From positions 1 to 38,502 of the IMG/VR virus record IMGVR_UViG_3300031951_000491: DNA of 38,502 bases. The stretch is one strand, 5' to 3'. This DNA comes from a virus. Under the pieces are notes generated by a model. It did not search any database, was not told where the DNA came from, and worked only from the letters and a program-made list of their open reading frames with translations. The stretch's first letter is position 1, and the number at the start of each line of letters is the position of its first letter. A program made the position numbers and the translations under genes. This document shows positions 29,190 to 38,347 of the stretch, piece after piece.

Positions 29190-32100
29190 ATGCCGATCTA
29201 CCGCGTTCAAGCCCCCAACGGGAAGATTTATAAGGTAGAGGGGCCGGAGAACGCGGACCCCAATACTCTTTTTGGATTCGTCCAACAGCAGGTCGAGGCG
29301 GAGGACGTTCGTCGCCTGCAAAAAGAGTACGGTCCTGGCATCCTGCAAACCTTTGGGCGTGCCACCAAGCGTGGCTTCCAAGAACTAGGGTCACTCGGCA
29401 CCGACATCATCCCCGCTATGGCGGGGTCTGCACTTGGATTTGATGAGTACGCCAAAGAGCAGATGGCTGAGGCCGCTGCCAAACGTGCAGCACGTGAGGC
29501 CGAAGCGCCCACGGTGTTCCGCTCATATAAAGAAGTCGAGGGGCTGGGCGATGTGCCCAAGTTCGTGGCCGAAACGATTGGTGAGCAGGTTGCCAACATC
29601 GGCACCGCGCTCGTCCCCGGTCTTGGGCTTGGCGCACTTGCTACGCGCGGTGCTACTCAAGCCGCCGTCAAATCTCTAGCCGCTGAGGCCGCTGAGCGTG
29701 GTCTTGTTGGTACGGCTGCGGAGCAGTTTGTTGCGCAGGGCCTCAAGGCTGCGGCACCTCAGATCGCTGCACGCACCGCTACTGGCCAGAACGCCGGTAT
29801 CTTCTTGGGCTCGTACGCGCAGAACGCTCCAGAAGTTTTCCAGAACATCTACGAGAACACAGGTGAACTGGCTCCCGGCGCAGGTGCGTTGTTTGGTATC
29901 GCATCGGCTGCGCTTGACTCGGTGCTCCCGGCTGCACTAGCCAAGAACCTGACCGGTCCGGTCAAGGCGGGTATCGTCGAAAAAGTTCTTGAGAAGTCCG
30001 GCATGGACAAAGGGCTCCTGCGTTCTGTAACCGCAGGAACTATCACAGGTATCCCCGCAGAAGGTCTGACCGAAGGCGCTCAGGAAGCCATCAGCATCTT
30101 TGCCGAGAAGTTCGTAGCGGACAACCCGCAGGTCTTTGAGAGCAAGGAGTGGGACCGCATCATGGAAGCCGCCGTTAAGGGCGCGGTGGCCGGTGGTGCG
30201 TTTGGTGGTTTGGGTGGTGCAGCAGAACGTGCGAAAGCCGCATCCGAACGCCGTCAAGCCTACGCCGATGCGTTGGAGCGTCGGGGTCAACGGCAGCAAG
30301 CCGCCGAAGTGCGTCGGCAGGATGCCGAGATCATGGCCATGCAGGATCAAGAAGCGCAGATGGCGCTGCCCGGTATGGAGATGGGTCCGGCCACTGGGCT
30401 GTACCGCGCTAAAGAGGTTGCACCTGAAGTCGAGCCCAAGGAACTCAAGGGCAAGCAGGCTGAGTTGTTCACTCCCGAGGGCGAACTGACCCCTGCGGTG
30501 GAGAAAGCCGCAACCCGCGACGAGAAGATCGAGGCCAACAAGCAGCGACTGGCTGCGCAGCGTGATGCTGCCGAAGTCAAGGAGGCTCAGGCCAAGCTCA
30601 AGAAGTTCCTGTCGTCCAAGCAGGCCACTTTGCCGGGATTCGATGCCGAGTCTCTCGATGCGCTTGAGTCGCAGGTTGCTGATCAACGCAAGGCACAGGC
30701 AGAACAGCTTCAGGCCGCTGAAGCCATGGGGCAAAGCGATCTATTTGCACCGCCTGTCACTCAGACGACCAGTGTATCCGCACCACTTGAGGCACAACCT
30801 ACAACAACTCCTACGGTTACTCCGCAGGTACAACCTGCGCCCTCCCTTGAGACGATGCCAACTGCGATTGGCAAAGACTCGTCCGGCCTAAAAACATTCG
30901 GCAAGATGTTTGGTATCGGTCCGACCGCCCGGATTCTTCGGGAAGATGGGCCGTTGGCTGGCAAAGACATCTCCAACCCCGAGGACGCCGCCGAGGTCAA
31001 ACGGGTGCTGGAGACGTACGCTTCGGGTAAACCCGCAACTGGTGCAGCGGAGAAGATCGACACATATCTCAAGCGCCCCGAATTCCAAGGAGTCACAGAT
31101 GTCACTGCACAACCTGTCGAACAACCAAGTGGAGCAGGCGCTGGCGTGGTTGGCGAACCCGTCGCCGGAGCCGCCCCCGGAGTCGCTACAGGAGTTGAAC
31201 CAAGCGGAGTGGTACCTGCTCCAGAAGATGTTGGACAGCCTGCTGTCGGAGAAGGAGCAGTCGCCGCTCCAGTAGAGGCTGCGCCTGAAGTTACCGCCGA
31301 GGCCCCTGCCCCTGCACCCACACCGACCGAGGTAGTTGAAGCCGCCCCTGCCGAACCCGGCAAGAAGGCCAAGACTGATCTGGCCAAGGCGGAGCGTGGC
31401 CGTGAGGAGTCCGCCCAACAACAGGCCAACTTCCTAAATGAAGTTGACGAGAATGCCAACTCGCTACTTGTTTCACGGCTGCGTGAGTTGGGTCGGGATG
31501 CTGGCCTCAAGGACGTAGACCTGCCTGCTGAGAACTACCGGGGCACCGAAGCGCACAACATCCTGCGCCTGCCCTACCTGTTTGCCCAACACAACGACTC
31601 GATGGAAATGCTCCGTGAGTCCATGGGCACGCCGCAGGAGCAGAAGAACCGCGACCAGATTCAACAGATCGAGGAAGCCATCGCCCGGTCTGGGCCTGAA
31701 GCTGTCCAAGTGTTTCAGCAGTTGCAGGGCATGTCGCCCAAGCAGCAGACTGCTTACATCTCCGAGATTAACCGCGTCGGTCGGCAGATGTTCGACGAGT
31801 ACGCACAGAACTTCGTCTCCAAGACCAAGGCCGAACAGACCGAAAAGCCCGAGGCCAAGCTCAAGAAGGCAGAACCGACCGAGGCCGAGTTGGACGCCAT
31901 GGTCGAGGACTTCAATAAGAAGTTTTTTGAGAAAACTGGTCGAAAGCTGTTCTCACCGAGCTACCAAGGCCCCGCCTTCGATGCAGATCAGCAGCGTCTG
32001 GCTCAAGCCGGTGACGTCAATGGGCTGCTGCGCAACCTGATCGACAAGACTTCCAACCCGGTCATCAAGCAGATTCTGCGGCGCATCCGGTCGTTGAACC

Positions 32101-35100
32101 TCAACACCCGCGTGGTAATTGCCCCCGTCGAAGGGGGTCAGGCCGGTTCCTACGACCCTGCTACCAACACGATCACGCTTGACCCGACCAACGGGCTGAA
32201 CGCACACACGTTCATCCACGAGGTTGTGCACGCCGCGATCTCCAACGTACTGGCCAACCCCAGCCATCCGCTGACCAAGGCGTTCCAGCAGTTCTTCATC
32301 CAAATACAGGATCGGCTCGGCGCTGCCTACGGCGCACAGGACTTGCAGGAGTTTGCTGCCGAGTTGGTCGGCAACCCCGAGTTCCAAGCCATCCTGCGTT
32401 CCATCAAGGCCCCGCGCAGCGAAAGTCTGTTTCGGCGCATCATGGAGACGATTGCCGAGTTCTTCGGGTTCAAGGGCAAGAGCGCGTTCGACCAAGGCGT
32501 GAACTTCATCAACGACGCGATAAACATCTCAGGAGATGTGGAGCCAGTCGCGTCTCAAAAGATGTTCTTGGGCACGGGCGCATTCCCTGCGGTTGGTCGT
32601 ATTGGCCAGTCGATGCCCAGCCTGACTGGTGCCGCTGTTGATCGCACCAAGAACTTCTTCTCCAACATCAAGGATGTGGGTGCCTTGCAGGCTGGCCTCG
32701 GCATGCTGCGCTTGGACAACCTCAACACGATCTACGGCAAAGAACTGCCGAGCCTGCAAAAGCTCATCGACGCACTTGAGAAGCGCAACGGCACACAAGA
32801 GCAGCGGATCAAGACGGTCAACGAGAACTACAAGCGGTTCACGGACGTCCAAAAGAAGTTCCCGCAGGCGATGGAGCGCATGGGTGACATGGCAATCGAC
32901 GCCCGTCTGGCTGAGGTTGACCTGCTGAACCCCAACTTCCAGCCCACGAACGCCAATCTGGCGGAGTACAACCGGTTGCAGCAAATCTACCGCTCGCTGC
33001 CCAAAGAAGTGCAGGACGTTTACCGCACGATGCGCAAGGACTACGACCGCTCCTTGGGTGAGTACCGCAACATCTTGCTGCAAACCGTTTCACCGTCGCT
33101 GGCTCAGAGGCTGTCGATGGAGTTCCAGAACCTCAAGGGTGTGACAGGCTACGTGCCGTTCCTGCGGCATGGTGACTTCTGGGTGGAGTACGCCGACCCG
33201 CAGACCGGTGAGCGTGCAGCTTCTGCCTTTGAGTCAACTCGTGAGCGCCAGCAGTTCATCGACACCGTGCTCACCCCGCAGCGCATTCAGCATCGGGCCT
33301 ACCAGAATCTGCAAAGCATCTCCTACGATGCACAGGGCATCCCGCCCACCTCGTTCATTGGTCGCGTGATGTCTGACTTGCAGAAGCAGGGCGCAGATCA
33401 GTCGCAACTTGATAGCGTATATCAGGCATACCTGACGCTGTTCCCCGGCGAGTCCATCCTCAAGCAGTTCATGAAGGCCAAGAACGTGCGGGGTATGGAG
33501 CGTGACATGGTGCGCAACTACGGCGACATCATGGTGCGGTGGTCCCGCAAGCTGGCTAACTCCGAGTACATGCCCCAGATCAACAAGGCGCTCGGTGAGA
33601 TCGCCGTGCAGGGTGAACAGTCAGGTAGCTTGCAGGTTGAAGAAGCGGCCAAGGGTGTGCTGCGTCAGGGTGACTTCTTCCGCAACCCGACCTACGGCTC
33701 GATGGTCAACGCGGCTGTTCAGTTCAGCTACTTTGAGTACATCGCAGGCAACATCTCCTCGGCGCTGATCAACGTCACGTCGCTGCCCATGCTGGTGTGG
33801 CCACTGCTCAGTGGCAAGTTTGGCTTCGGTGAGACGTCTTCGGCCATGATGGCTGCAAGCCGCACCATCATCAACGGGTTGGACAAGAACCCCCGGTACA
33901 AGAACCTGTACCAGACGCTGATGGACCACGGCCAGCTTGAGCACACGATCTCTCGTGAAGTGCTTGAGGGTCGCCGCCAGACTACGGGTCAGTACTTCAG
34001 CCTGTACGGCAAGATGATGGACGCGCTGTCTATCCCCTTCTCGGCAACTGAACGGTACAACCGTGGCGTGACGGCTGTTGCTGCCTACGACTTGGCCAAG
34101 GGTCGCGGCATGAGCGAAGAAAAAGCCATTCGCTACGCGCTCGATACGGTCAAGGACATTCACACCTCCGGCATGGCGGCAACTGCTCCGCGCTGGATGC
34201 AGCACCCGGTTGGCCGTGTGTTCTTCACGTTCAAGTCCTTCGTGTGGAACAGCGCCTTCGTGGTGGCCCGTGCCTTCTACAACGCCTACAAGGGGGAGAC
34301 ACCGGAAGTGCGTCGCGCCGCCCAGCGACAACTTATTGGCATGTACGGCATGACCATGGCGTTTGCAGGTATGAAGGGCATGCCGTTCTACGGAGCCGCT
34401 TCCACACTGGCCACGATGCTCAACGCGATGTTCGGTGATGACGAGCCGTTTGACTTCGACGAGGAGATGCGGCGGTTCTTTGGAGAACTTTTCTACAAGG
34501 GGTTCTTCAACTACATCACCAACATCGAACTGGCCAACCGTGCTGGTATCGCAACCGACCTGATCTACCGCGACGATCCGCGTGGTGTGGCCGAGCACGG
34601 CTACGTGCTGTCCGCCATGCAGCAAGCCTTCGGCCCCTTGGGCTCCTACCTAGTCAACGCCGAGCGTGGTATCAACGCCATGGCTGATGGGCAGGTCATG
34701 CGTGGGGTGGAGTCGCTGCTGCCAAGCTGGCTGCGTAACGGCCTGAAGGGTGCCCGGTACATGACCGAAGGCGCTACGACACTCAAGGGTGACCCGGTTG
34801 TCGAGGATGTAAGTGCTTACAACTCACTGATGCAGGTGATCGGTTTCGCCCCGGCGAACTTGTCCACGACCTACGAGAAGCTGTCCGCAGCCAAAGCCTA
34901 CGAGCGTGAGATCAACTCCAAACGCGCCAAGCTCTTGGACCGCTACAACATGGCCAACGAGGCCGGTGACTTTGACATGCGGGAAGAAACGAAGGTGATG
35001 ATCCGTGAGTTCAACGAGGTGTTCCCCGCCAAAAAGATCACGCAAGAGACGCTGGCCAAGTCAATCGCCGGACGCAAGGCTGCTGAGAAGCAGATGATCA

Positions 35101-35174
35101 ACGGCGTGCGCTTTGACAAGAGCCTGATGCCTGAAATCCAAGAGAAGTTCTTCTCAGACGAGGAAGAGGAATAA
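29190..35174 (+). CDS. Virion megaprotein with HEXXH metallopeptidase-like domain (1994 aa), gp16-type
   Basis: The start has TAAGGA upstream. Residues 1-50 form a small N-terminal domain (YRVQAPNGKIYKVEGPENAD). An Ala/Gly-rich region from about 130-340 (GLGLGALATRGATQAAVKSL) includes GIPAEGLTEGAQEAISIF. A Lys/Glu/Gln-rich part and an Ala/Pro/Gly linker (about 620-730) follow. Near 1000-1060 is a zincin-type domain: HEVVH at 1010-1014 and EFAAE at 1054-1058, a candidate third ligand. The C-terminal third is helical, with NISSALINVTSLPMLVWPLL near 1520 and FTFKSFVWNSAFVVARAFY near 1680. It is probably the largest ejection protein, comparable in role to T7 gp16. It ends FFSDEEEE, then the terminator. 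Confidence 0.78.
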   Translation: MPIYRVQAPNGKIYKVEGPENADPNTLFGFVQQQVEAEDVRRLQKEYGPGILQTFGRATKRGFQELGSLGTDIIPAMAGSALGFDEYAKEQMAEAAAKRAAREAEAPTVFRSYKEVEGLGDVPKFVAETIGEQVANIGTALVPGLGLGALATRGATQAAVKSLAAEAAERGLVGTAAEQFVAQGLKAAAPQIAARTATGQNAGIFLGSYAQNAPEVFQNIYENTGELAPGAGALFGIASAALDSVLPAALAKNLTGPVKAGIVEKVLEKSGMDKGLLRSVTAGTITGIPAEGLTEGAQEAISIFAEKFVADNPQVFESKEWDRIMEAAVKGAVAGGAFGGLGGAAERAKAASERRQAYADALERRGQRQQAAEVRRQDAEIMAMQDQEAQMALPGMEMGPATGLYRAKEVAPEVEPKELKGKQAELFTPEGELTPAVEKAATRDEKIEANKQRLAAQRDAAEVKEAQAKLKKFLSSKQATLPGFDAESLDALESQVADQRKAQAEQLQAAEAMGQSDLFAPPVTQTTSVSAPLEAQPTTTPTVTPQVQPAPSLETMPTAIGKDSSGLKTFGKMFGIGPTARILREDGPLAGKDISNPEDAAEVKRVLETYASGKPATGAAEKIDTYLKRPEFQGVTDVTAQPVEQPSGAGAGVVGEPVAGAAPGVATGVEPSGVVPAPEDVGQPAVGEGAVAAPVEAAPEVTAEAPAPAPTPTEVVEAAPAEPGKKAKTDLAKAERGREESAQQQANFLNEVDENANSLLVSRLRELGRDAGLKDVDLPAENYRGTEAHNILRLPYLFAQHNDSMEMLRESMGTPQEQKNRDQIQQIEEAIARSGPEAVQVFQQLQGMSPKQQTAYISEINRVGRQMFDEYAQNFVSKTKAEQTEKPEAKLKKAEPTEAELDAMVEDFNKKFFEKTGRKLFSPSYQGPAFDADQQRLAQAGDVNGLLRNLIDKTSNPVIKQILRRIRSLNLNTRVVIAPVEGGQAGSYDPATNTITLDPTNGLNAHTFIHEVVHAAISNVLANPSHPLTKAFQQFFIQIQDRLGAAYGAQDLQEFAAELVGNPEFQAILRSIKAPRSESLFRRIMETIAEFFGFKGKSAFDQGVNFINDAINISGDVEPVASQKMFLGTGAFPAVGRIGQSMPSLTGAAVDRTKNFFSNIKDVGALQAGLGMLRLDNLNTIYGKELPSLQKLIDALEKRNGTQEQRIKTVNENYKRFTDVQKKFPQAMERMGDMAIDARLAEVDLLNPNFQPTNANLAEYNRLQQIYRSLPKEVQDVYRTMRKDYDRSLGEYRNILLQTVSPSLAQRLSMEFQNLKGVTGYVPFLRHGDFWVEYADPQTGERAASAFESTRERQQFIDTVLTPQRIQHRAYQNLQSISYDAQGIPPTSFIGRVMSDLQKQGADQSQLDSVYQAYLTLFPGESILKQFMKAKNVRGMERDMVRNYGDIMVRWSRKLANSEYMPQINKALGEIAVQGEQSGSLQVEEAAKGVLRQGDFFRNPTYGSMVNAAVQFSYFEYIAGNISSALINVTSLPMLVWPLLSGKFGFGETSSAMMAASRTIINGLDKNPRYKNLYQTLMDHGQLEHTISREVLEGRRQTTGQYFSLYGKMMDALSIPFSATERYNRGVTAVAAYDLAKGRGMSEEKAIRYALDTVKDIHTSGMAATAPRWMQHPVGRVFFTFKSFVWNSAFVVARAFYNAYKGETPEVRRAAQRQLIGMYGMTMAFAGMKGMPFYGAASTLATMLNAMFGDDEPFDFDEEMRRFFGELFYKGFFNYITNIELANRAGIATDLIYRDDPRGVAEHGYVLSAMQQAFGPLGSYLVNAERGINAMADGQVMRGVESLLPSWLRNGLKGARYMTEGATTLKGDPVVEDVSAYNSLMQVIGFAPANLSTTYEKLSAAKAYEREINSKRAKLLDRYNMANEAGDFDMREETKVMIREFNEVFPAKKITQETLAKSIAGRKAAEKQMINGVRFDKSLMPEIQEKFFSDEEEE
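31087..31092 (+). promoter_or_regulatory. Shine-Dalgarno (AAGGAG) of a nested gene
   Basis: AAGGAG lies six bases before an ATG at 31099, in the +1 frame relative to the surrounding megaprotein gene. Strength and spacing match the best ribosome binding sites in the window. Confidence 0.75.
31099..31275 (+). CDS. Nested 58-residue gene inside the megaprotein gene (+1 frame)
   Basis: The 58-codon frame has AAGGAG at 31087-31092 and ends TAG at 31273-31275. It encodes MSLHNLSNNQVEQALAWLAN, then Pro/Glu-rich SPEPPPESLQELN and QAEWYLLQKMLDSLLSEKEQ, ending SPLQ. The pattern helix, PP linker and amphipathic helix with a Trp resembles short free-standing phage proteins ending LxxLLxEKxxSPLQ that I recall from other phages. 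In the megaprotein frame the same bases encode only Ala/Pro/Gly/Val/Glu (residues 637-696), with eight GGA and four CCA codons, while the nested frame shows the GC-rich third positions typical of this phage. I therefore think it is real; its function is unknown. Confidence 0.68.
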   Translation: MSLHNLSNNQVEQALAWLANPSPEPPPESLQELNQAEWYLLQKMLDSLLSEKEQSPLQ

Positions 35175-35202
35175 AAAAGGCCCCCGAATTACCGGGGGCC
35201 CA
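35175..35202. terminator. Bidirectional hairpin terminator between converging transcripts
   Basis: GGCCCCCG at 35179-35186 pairs with CGGGGGCC at 35193-35200 around loop AATTAC. On the plus strand an A-run precedes the stem but no T-run follows, so termination of the late transcript may be weaker. Read on the minus strand, the stem is followed by TTTTTTAT, a strong U-tract. It therefore ends the minus-strand replication transcript and probably also hinders the plus-strand one. Confidence 0.82.
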
Positions 35203-35209
35203 ACTCTTC

Positions 35210-35437
35210 TCAAGGAGAAGCAGAGTGCGGGGGCATTGTAGCGTCTACTCTCCATACACGCAAACCGTACACCCCGCGCTCCACAACCTGTTTACAGATC
35301 ACCTCGATCTTTAGCCGCGCTGCCTCCTCCCGTACGAACCGTTCGGTCAAGCGACGATCAACGCACGGGACGAAGAACGAGGTGCCCGGTTTGAATTTGT
35401 CCCACTCAATCAGTAGTGGGAGTCCCATTATCTTCAT
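35210..35437 (-). CDS. Small protein of unknown function after the primase-helicase (75 aa)
   Basis: The gene overlaps the primase-helicase end by 32 bases. Two starts are possible (35437, or the ATG at 35428 giving MGLPLLIEW); neither has a strong ribosome binding site, so coupled translation is likely. The sequence reads LPLLIEWDKFKPGTSFFVPC followed by VDRRLTERFVREEAARLKIE and VICKQVVERGVYGLRVWR. The pattern SFFVPC then a helical EAARL followed by KxVVExGxYGLRVWR suggests a small alpha/beta fold. I recall similar short proteins near phage replication genes. No enzyme motif is visible. Confidence 0.7.
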   Translation of the reverse strand: MKIMGLPLLIEWDKFKPGTSFFVPCVDRRLTERFVREEAARLKIEVICKQVVERGVYGLRVWRVDATMPPHSASP

Positions 35438-38258
35438 CGTTCAGCAGTATTGCGTCATTGAAGAACTCCAGTTTGGTGGTGTCAAAGCACAGGGCGTTGA
35501 CCGGAGCTTGGGTGTTGGCCACGGTGCCTGCCGTCATGCGCTTCTTCTTGATGTCCACTAGAGCCTTGGTCTTGCGGTAGGGGGCCAGCACCTCGTCGAA
35601 GTTCGCCATGACTTTGGCGCAGTCCTCACGGAAGGTGCGTACCACTACGTACAGCATCTTGGTGTCAGGCTCATACCGCGCAGTCAGCGCACCGCGTGGC
35701 TCCCGTATCGGGGCGTGGTCCAGCCCACTGCGTGCGTCCTTCTCGCCCTTGATAACAAGAATCTCGTGGAAGTGACGCTGTAGGAATCCTCCTAGGAATT
35801 CGTCGTTGTCAAACATGTACTCCCGTGCACGGGTACGTGTCTCAGTCAAAAGGTTGATCGCGTAGTTGAACACCGGCTTGATGGGGATGTCGTGCAGCCC
35901 GAGGTGCTTGGCGATGGACCCGCCTGCGATGCCCAGAGAGACCATGAGCGCCCAGTACCGTTCTGCGTTGCGCACCTGTGCAGCCTGATCGACCCGGCCC
36001 CGAATCTCTTCCAGCTTGGCCTTGACCATGGGCAACTGCGATACCAGCGCCTGCGAGTACGGCTCGATGGCATGCCCGTAGTTGTGCATCAGGCGGTCGA
36101 AGTGAGCCCGTGCCCATGTGGCGTCGTCGTTGGGATCAGGCTTGATGTTGATCTCCATGATCCGCTTGAGTTCGCCATCGGGGAAGCCCTTGATGGAGAG
36201 CAGCGCGTCAGTCACGTACCGGTTGGACGACGTGATGAGGCCGGTCTGCCACTTGGTGCTGTTGTGCCGCTCGGCGTTCTCGTGTTGCTTCAAGCGGTTC
36301 TTGCCCCGACCCGAAGTCACGTCGTAGATTTGTTGCGACATCTGATCAGGCGGCATGTTGGTGATCTCGTCCATGGTCACCGCGAAGTTCTGCATCACGC
36401 CCAGACGCTGCATCCGTGAGTTGTACGTGTCCTTCGGGGACAGCAGGAGTTCCTTGGGTCTGCCGTAGATGCTGTTGATCGCTTGCAGGATGGTGGTCTT
36501 ACCAGACCCGGACTCGCGGCTGACCAAGTTGAGCAGGAAACCATCAAGCGCCGTGAACTTCATGAGCATGGTGCCGAACCCCATGAACAGGGCAAACGCC
36601 CGGTGCTCCATGCCCTCACGCCCGTAGACGTTGACGACATCCTTCCAGACATGGAAGTCGCCCTTGCACTGGAACAAAGGTACGTGGGGGAGCGTTGGCG
36701 CGGAGGGTGGGCTGTAGGCGATCTCGGTTGCTCTGATCTCGCGGTCGCCCACGATGATGGCGGACTCGTCCTCCAGCCAGCCAAATTGTTTCTGGGCCTT
36801 TTCGGCTTGTGCGTTCATCTGAAGTTCTTCTACCCACTTGGCGACGTATTGCATCAATGTGTCCTGTTTCTTGCCAAGCGCCGTGATGCCGTACGACGCC
36901 ACGGTGCTGACGAATTTTTCTTTGGACAGCACGTTGGCCAGAGGCATGATGAAGTCCCTGACACCATCTTTAGGCAAGTGCAGTCTGAGCAGCAGAGTCT
37001 CGCCATGGTCAGGGTCCTGCATCCGCTTAACGACATAGAAGTCGTACGGATACACGATGTCATCAATATCGTTGCCGTCTCTGTCTTTGGTGTGGACGAA
37101 CACGCCACCACTCTTGCCCCGGAAGAACGGGAAGGGGAACTTGGGGATGACGTACGTCTTGGCTTCTTTGGTCTCCGGCTCAAAGTCGGTGACGGTGTTA
37201 TCTTCTTCAGTGGCTTCAACGATCTCCCGACCCAACTGGATCGGTGATGTGATCTTCAGCGTGCAGTTCTCGCAGCCTGCCGGGTTGAGTTTCTTGAATG
37301 TCTCGCAGGTGTACGGGCCTTTGGTCTCAGCGGCCTTGCGCTCGGTCTCGGCGGCGTTGTATCCCGAGTACTTGCTAGACAGTACATGGATGCCCTTGGC
37401 CCCATCAGCGCAGTGCTGCGCAATCGACAGCCCTGCTCTCCACAGCGGCTCCTCAATAGTCTCTTGGTTGTCGTAGATGTGGGCGATCTGGTTGCAGCCA
37501 GTGCCTTCGACGGACTTGATGAGGATGGTCTTGAAGTTTGATTGACTCGCGCCAATCAGCGCCATCGTCACCGGGTCCATGCCGCGCTTGAACTCGGCGC
37601 GGTCCAACACGGCCAAGATGTTTTCCGTTGGCTCCAGACACGCGTCAACCTGCGCCTTCGTCATTGGTGTTGCGACGTGCAGCACCTCCACCGGGGTCGG
37701 GTTGGTCGGGTCCTTCAGGTGCAGTGTTTCAGGGATGCGCAACACACGTGCGGCTTCTCCCGTCACTGCCGGATCAACATCAAACTTGTGTGTGACGCAC
37801 AACTCCTTGAGGCGTTCTGCGTATGGCTTCCACTCCTTGCGTGGCAGCGGTTGCTCCAGCACCCAGTACACATGCGCACCGACCCCGGACTTGACGATGG
37901 TCGGGCGAGGCAGACCAGTTGCCTTGCAAAAATTTTTCAGTGCTACAAGACCTTCACCCAGATCAGCGAAAGGCTTGCCGGGGCCGCAATCAAGATCAAT
38001 GTAAAACGATTTGAGAGCTACTGCGTTGTTGGCTGTACGTCCTTCTTTGGGATCGCCGTACTTGGCGACTGCGAAAAATGCGTTGAAGTTCTCGCCTACC
38101 AAGGCATCTGCAACTGCACTCAACCCCTCGATGTCGTCTACAAACCGCTGCCGTACTACATCTTCCTCGTTTACCTTCTTGATTCCGACCGCGCAATACT
38201 TCTCGCCTGCATCCAGAGATGGGAGCACCAGCGAGAGAAACTCGGTCCTCGAAATCAT
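35406..38258 (-). CDS. Primase-helicase: AEP primase, zinc motif and DUF927-type ATPase (950 aa)
   Basis: The start at 38258 has TAAGGA six bases upstream on the minus strand. Residues about 60-180 carry an archaeo-eukaryotic-type primase core: D88-x-D90 in SFYIDLDCG, SGVGAHVYW near 124-132 (H129) and RVLRIPETLHLKDP near 171. A Cys/His region follows (C255, then C318, C329 and C332 in YTCET...GCENC). Residues about 530-720 are an ATPase: Walker A near 580-589 (SRESGSGKTT) and Walker B VTMDE (D630/E631), as in DUF927 helicases. The fusion could synthesise primers and unwind DNA at the phage origin. No DNA polymerase gene lies in this window. Confidence 0.85.
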   Translation of the reverse strand: MISRTEFLSLVLPSLDAGEKYCAVGIKKVNEEDVVRQRFVDDIEGLSAVADALVGENFNAFFAVAKYGDPKEGRTANNAVALKSFYIDLDCGPGKPFADLGEGLVALKNFCKATGLPRPTIVKSGVGAHVYWVLEQPLPRKEWKPYAERLKELCVTHKFDVDPAVTGEAARVLRIPETLHLKDPTNPTPVEVLHVATPMTKAQVDACLEPTENILAVLDRAEFKRGMDPVTMALIGASQSNFKTILIKSVEGTGCNQIAHIYDNQETIEEPLWRAGLSIAQHCADGAKGIHVLSSKYSGYNAAETERKAAETKGPYTCETFKKLNPAGCENCTLKITSPIQLGREIVEATEEDNTVTDFEPETKEAKTYVIPKFPFPFFRGKSGGVFVHTKDRDGNDIDDIVYPYDFYVVKRMQDPDHGETLLLRLHLPKDGVRDFIMPLANVLSKEKFVSTVASYGITALGKKQDTLMQYVAKWVEELQMNAQAEKAQKQFGWLEDESAIIVGDREIRATEIAYSPPSAPTLPHVPLFQCKGDFHVWKDVVNVYGREGMEHRAFALFMGFGTMLMKFTALDGFLLNLVSRESGSGKTTILQAINSIYGRPKELLLSPKDTYNSRMQRLGVMQNFAVTMDEITNMPPDQMSQQIYDVTSGRGKNRLKQHENAERHNSTKWQTGLITSSNRYVTDALLSIKGFPDGELKRIMEINIKPDPNDDATWARAHFDRLMHNYGHAIEPYSQALVSQLPMVKAKLEEIRGRVDQAAQVRNAERYWALMVSLGIAGGSIAKHLGLHDIPIKPVFNYAINLLTETRTRAREYMFDNDEFLGGFLQRHFHEILVIKGEKDARSGLDHAPIREPRGALTARYEPDTKMLYVVVRTFREDCAKVMANFDEVLAPYRKTKALVDIKKKRMTAGTVANTQAPVNALCFDTTKLEFFNDAILLNDEDNGTPTTD

Positions 38259-38347
38259 TAGCCGTCCTTAATGCGCCGTCGAAAATGGATTGGGCAGGGA
38301 TGCGACGGCGAACATCCTCTTCGGGCGCGACCCTAGCCCACCCAAAC
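38259..38347 (-). promoter_or_regulatory. Leader between HTH gene and primase-helicase with inverted repeat
   Basis: This 89-base gap holds the minus-strand TAAGGA (plus-strand TCCTTA at 38265-38270). It also has an eight-base inverted repeat, CGCCGTCG at 38274-38281 and CGACGGCG at 38303-38310, just upstream of that site. The repeat could be an operator for the neighbouring helix-turn-helix protein or an RNA hairpin controlling access to the ribosome binding site. No clear promoter box is seen. Confidence 0.4.

Noticed and set aside
30910-31098. Longer in-frame extension of the nested gene upstream of its ATG
   Set aside because: The upstream part encodes an Arg/Pro-rich string with no sensible fold and no ribosome binding site; the AAGGAG fits only the start at 31099.
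33621-34625. 334-codon minus-strand open frame inside the megaprotein gene
   Set aside because: It is antisense to a well-ordered helical region, and the His/Val/Arg-rich product looks like a mirror of GC-rich codons. No start signal is apparent.
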